A stretch of DNA of 6,558 nt from Acidobacteriota bacterium (lineage in GTDB: Bacteria > Acidobacteriota > Terriglobia > Bryobacterales > Bryobacteraceae). The position numbers and the translations under genes were made by a program. Location of the stretch: the NCBI GenBank assembly GCA_021788955.1, contig JAJYKC010000141.1, forward strand, positions 1 through 6,558. The letters run 5' to 3'. The notes beneath the pieces are model-generated. The model saw only the letters and a program-made list of their open reading frames with translations, ran no database searches and was not told where the DNA came from. This document shows positions 6,558 through 6,558 of this stretch, piece after piece. Within the stretch, counting starts at the first letter, position 1. Each line of letters starts with the position of its first letter.

Positions 6558-6558
6558 C

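Noticed and set aside
1..6558. CRISPR array, tRNA, rRNA, insertion sequence or defence system
   Set aside because: No regularly spaced repeats, no transposase-like frames and no RNA-gene-like stretches were seen; nearly all bases are accounted for by coding sequence.

Overview
The window is a GC-rich bacterial segment whose every supportable gene lies on the minus strand. Transcription therefore runs from the right edge (base 6558) to the left edge (base 1). Gene spacing is very tight, with three ATGA start/stop overlaps and otherwise 8-49 bases between neighbours, plus one 116-base break. High GC, split transketolase subunits, a YbjJ-like MFS carrier and a secreted HtrA-type protease would fit an acidobacterial (Solibacter/Bryobacter-like) soil organism. 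That placement is an impression from gene style and was not tested.

Region 1 (6558 to 2431/1502) is a six-gene directional cluster. It holds a HAD-family hydrolase whose N-terminus is outside the window, an MFS permease of the YbjJ/fucose-permease type, the N-terminal (TPP-binding) and C-terminal transketolase subunits as separate overlapping genes, a NarL/LuxR-type regulator, and a metal-dependent amidohydrolase of the ACMSD/amidohydrolase-2 type. The ATGA overlaps are HAD/MFS, tktN/tktC and regulator/amidohydrolase. They suggest one translationally coupled operon for import and processing of a carbohydrate-like or carboxylated compound; the substrate cannot be read from the sequence.

Region 2 (1386-1501) is the only sizeable intergenic gap. 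It carries two adjacent perfect inverted repeats just downstream of the amidohydrolase stop, possibly a 3' end or processing signal, though no U-tract follows.

Region 3 (1385 to 1) holds a 185-residue protein of unknown function with an ECEAH motif and a C-x-C-G motif. Eight bases further on is an exported HtrA/DegP-type serine protease with an intact catalytic triad, cut off by the window edge before any PDZ domain.

The most notable signal is the regulator. Its LuxR-type DNA-binding domain is normal, but its receiver domain has lost the phospho-accepting aspartate (Ser55 instead), part of the acidic pocket (Glu-Gly instead of Asp-Asp) and the conserved lysine (Gln105). It looks like a phosphorylation-independent pseudo-receiver embedded in a metabolic operon. 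I did not find an obviously new defence, mobile or RNA-based system here.
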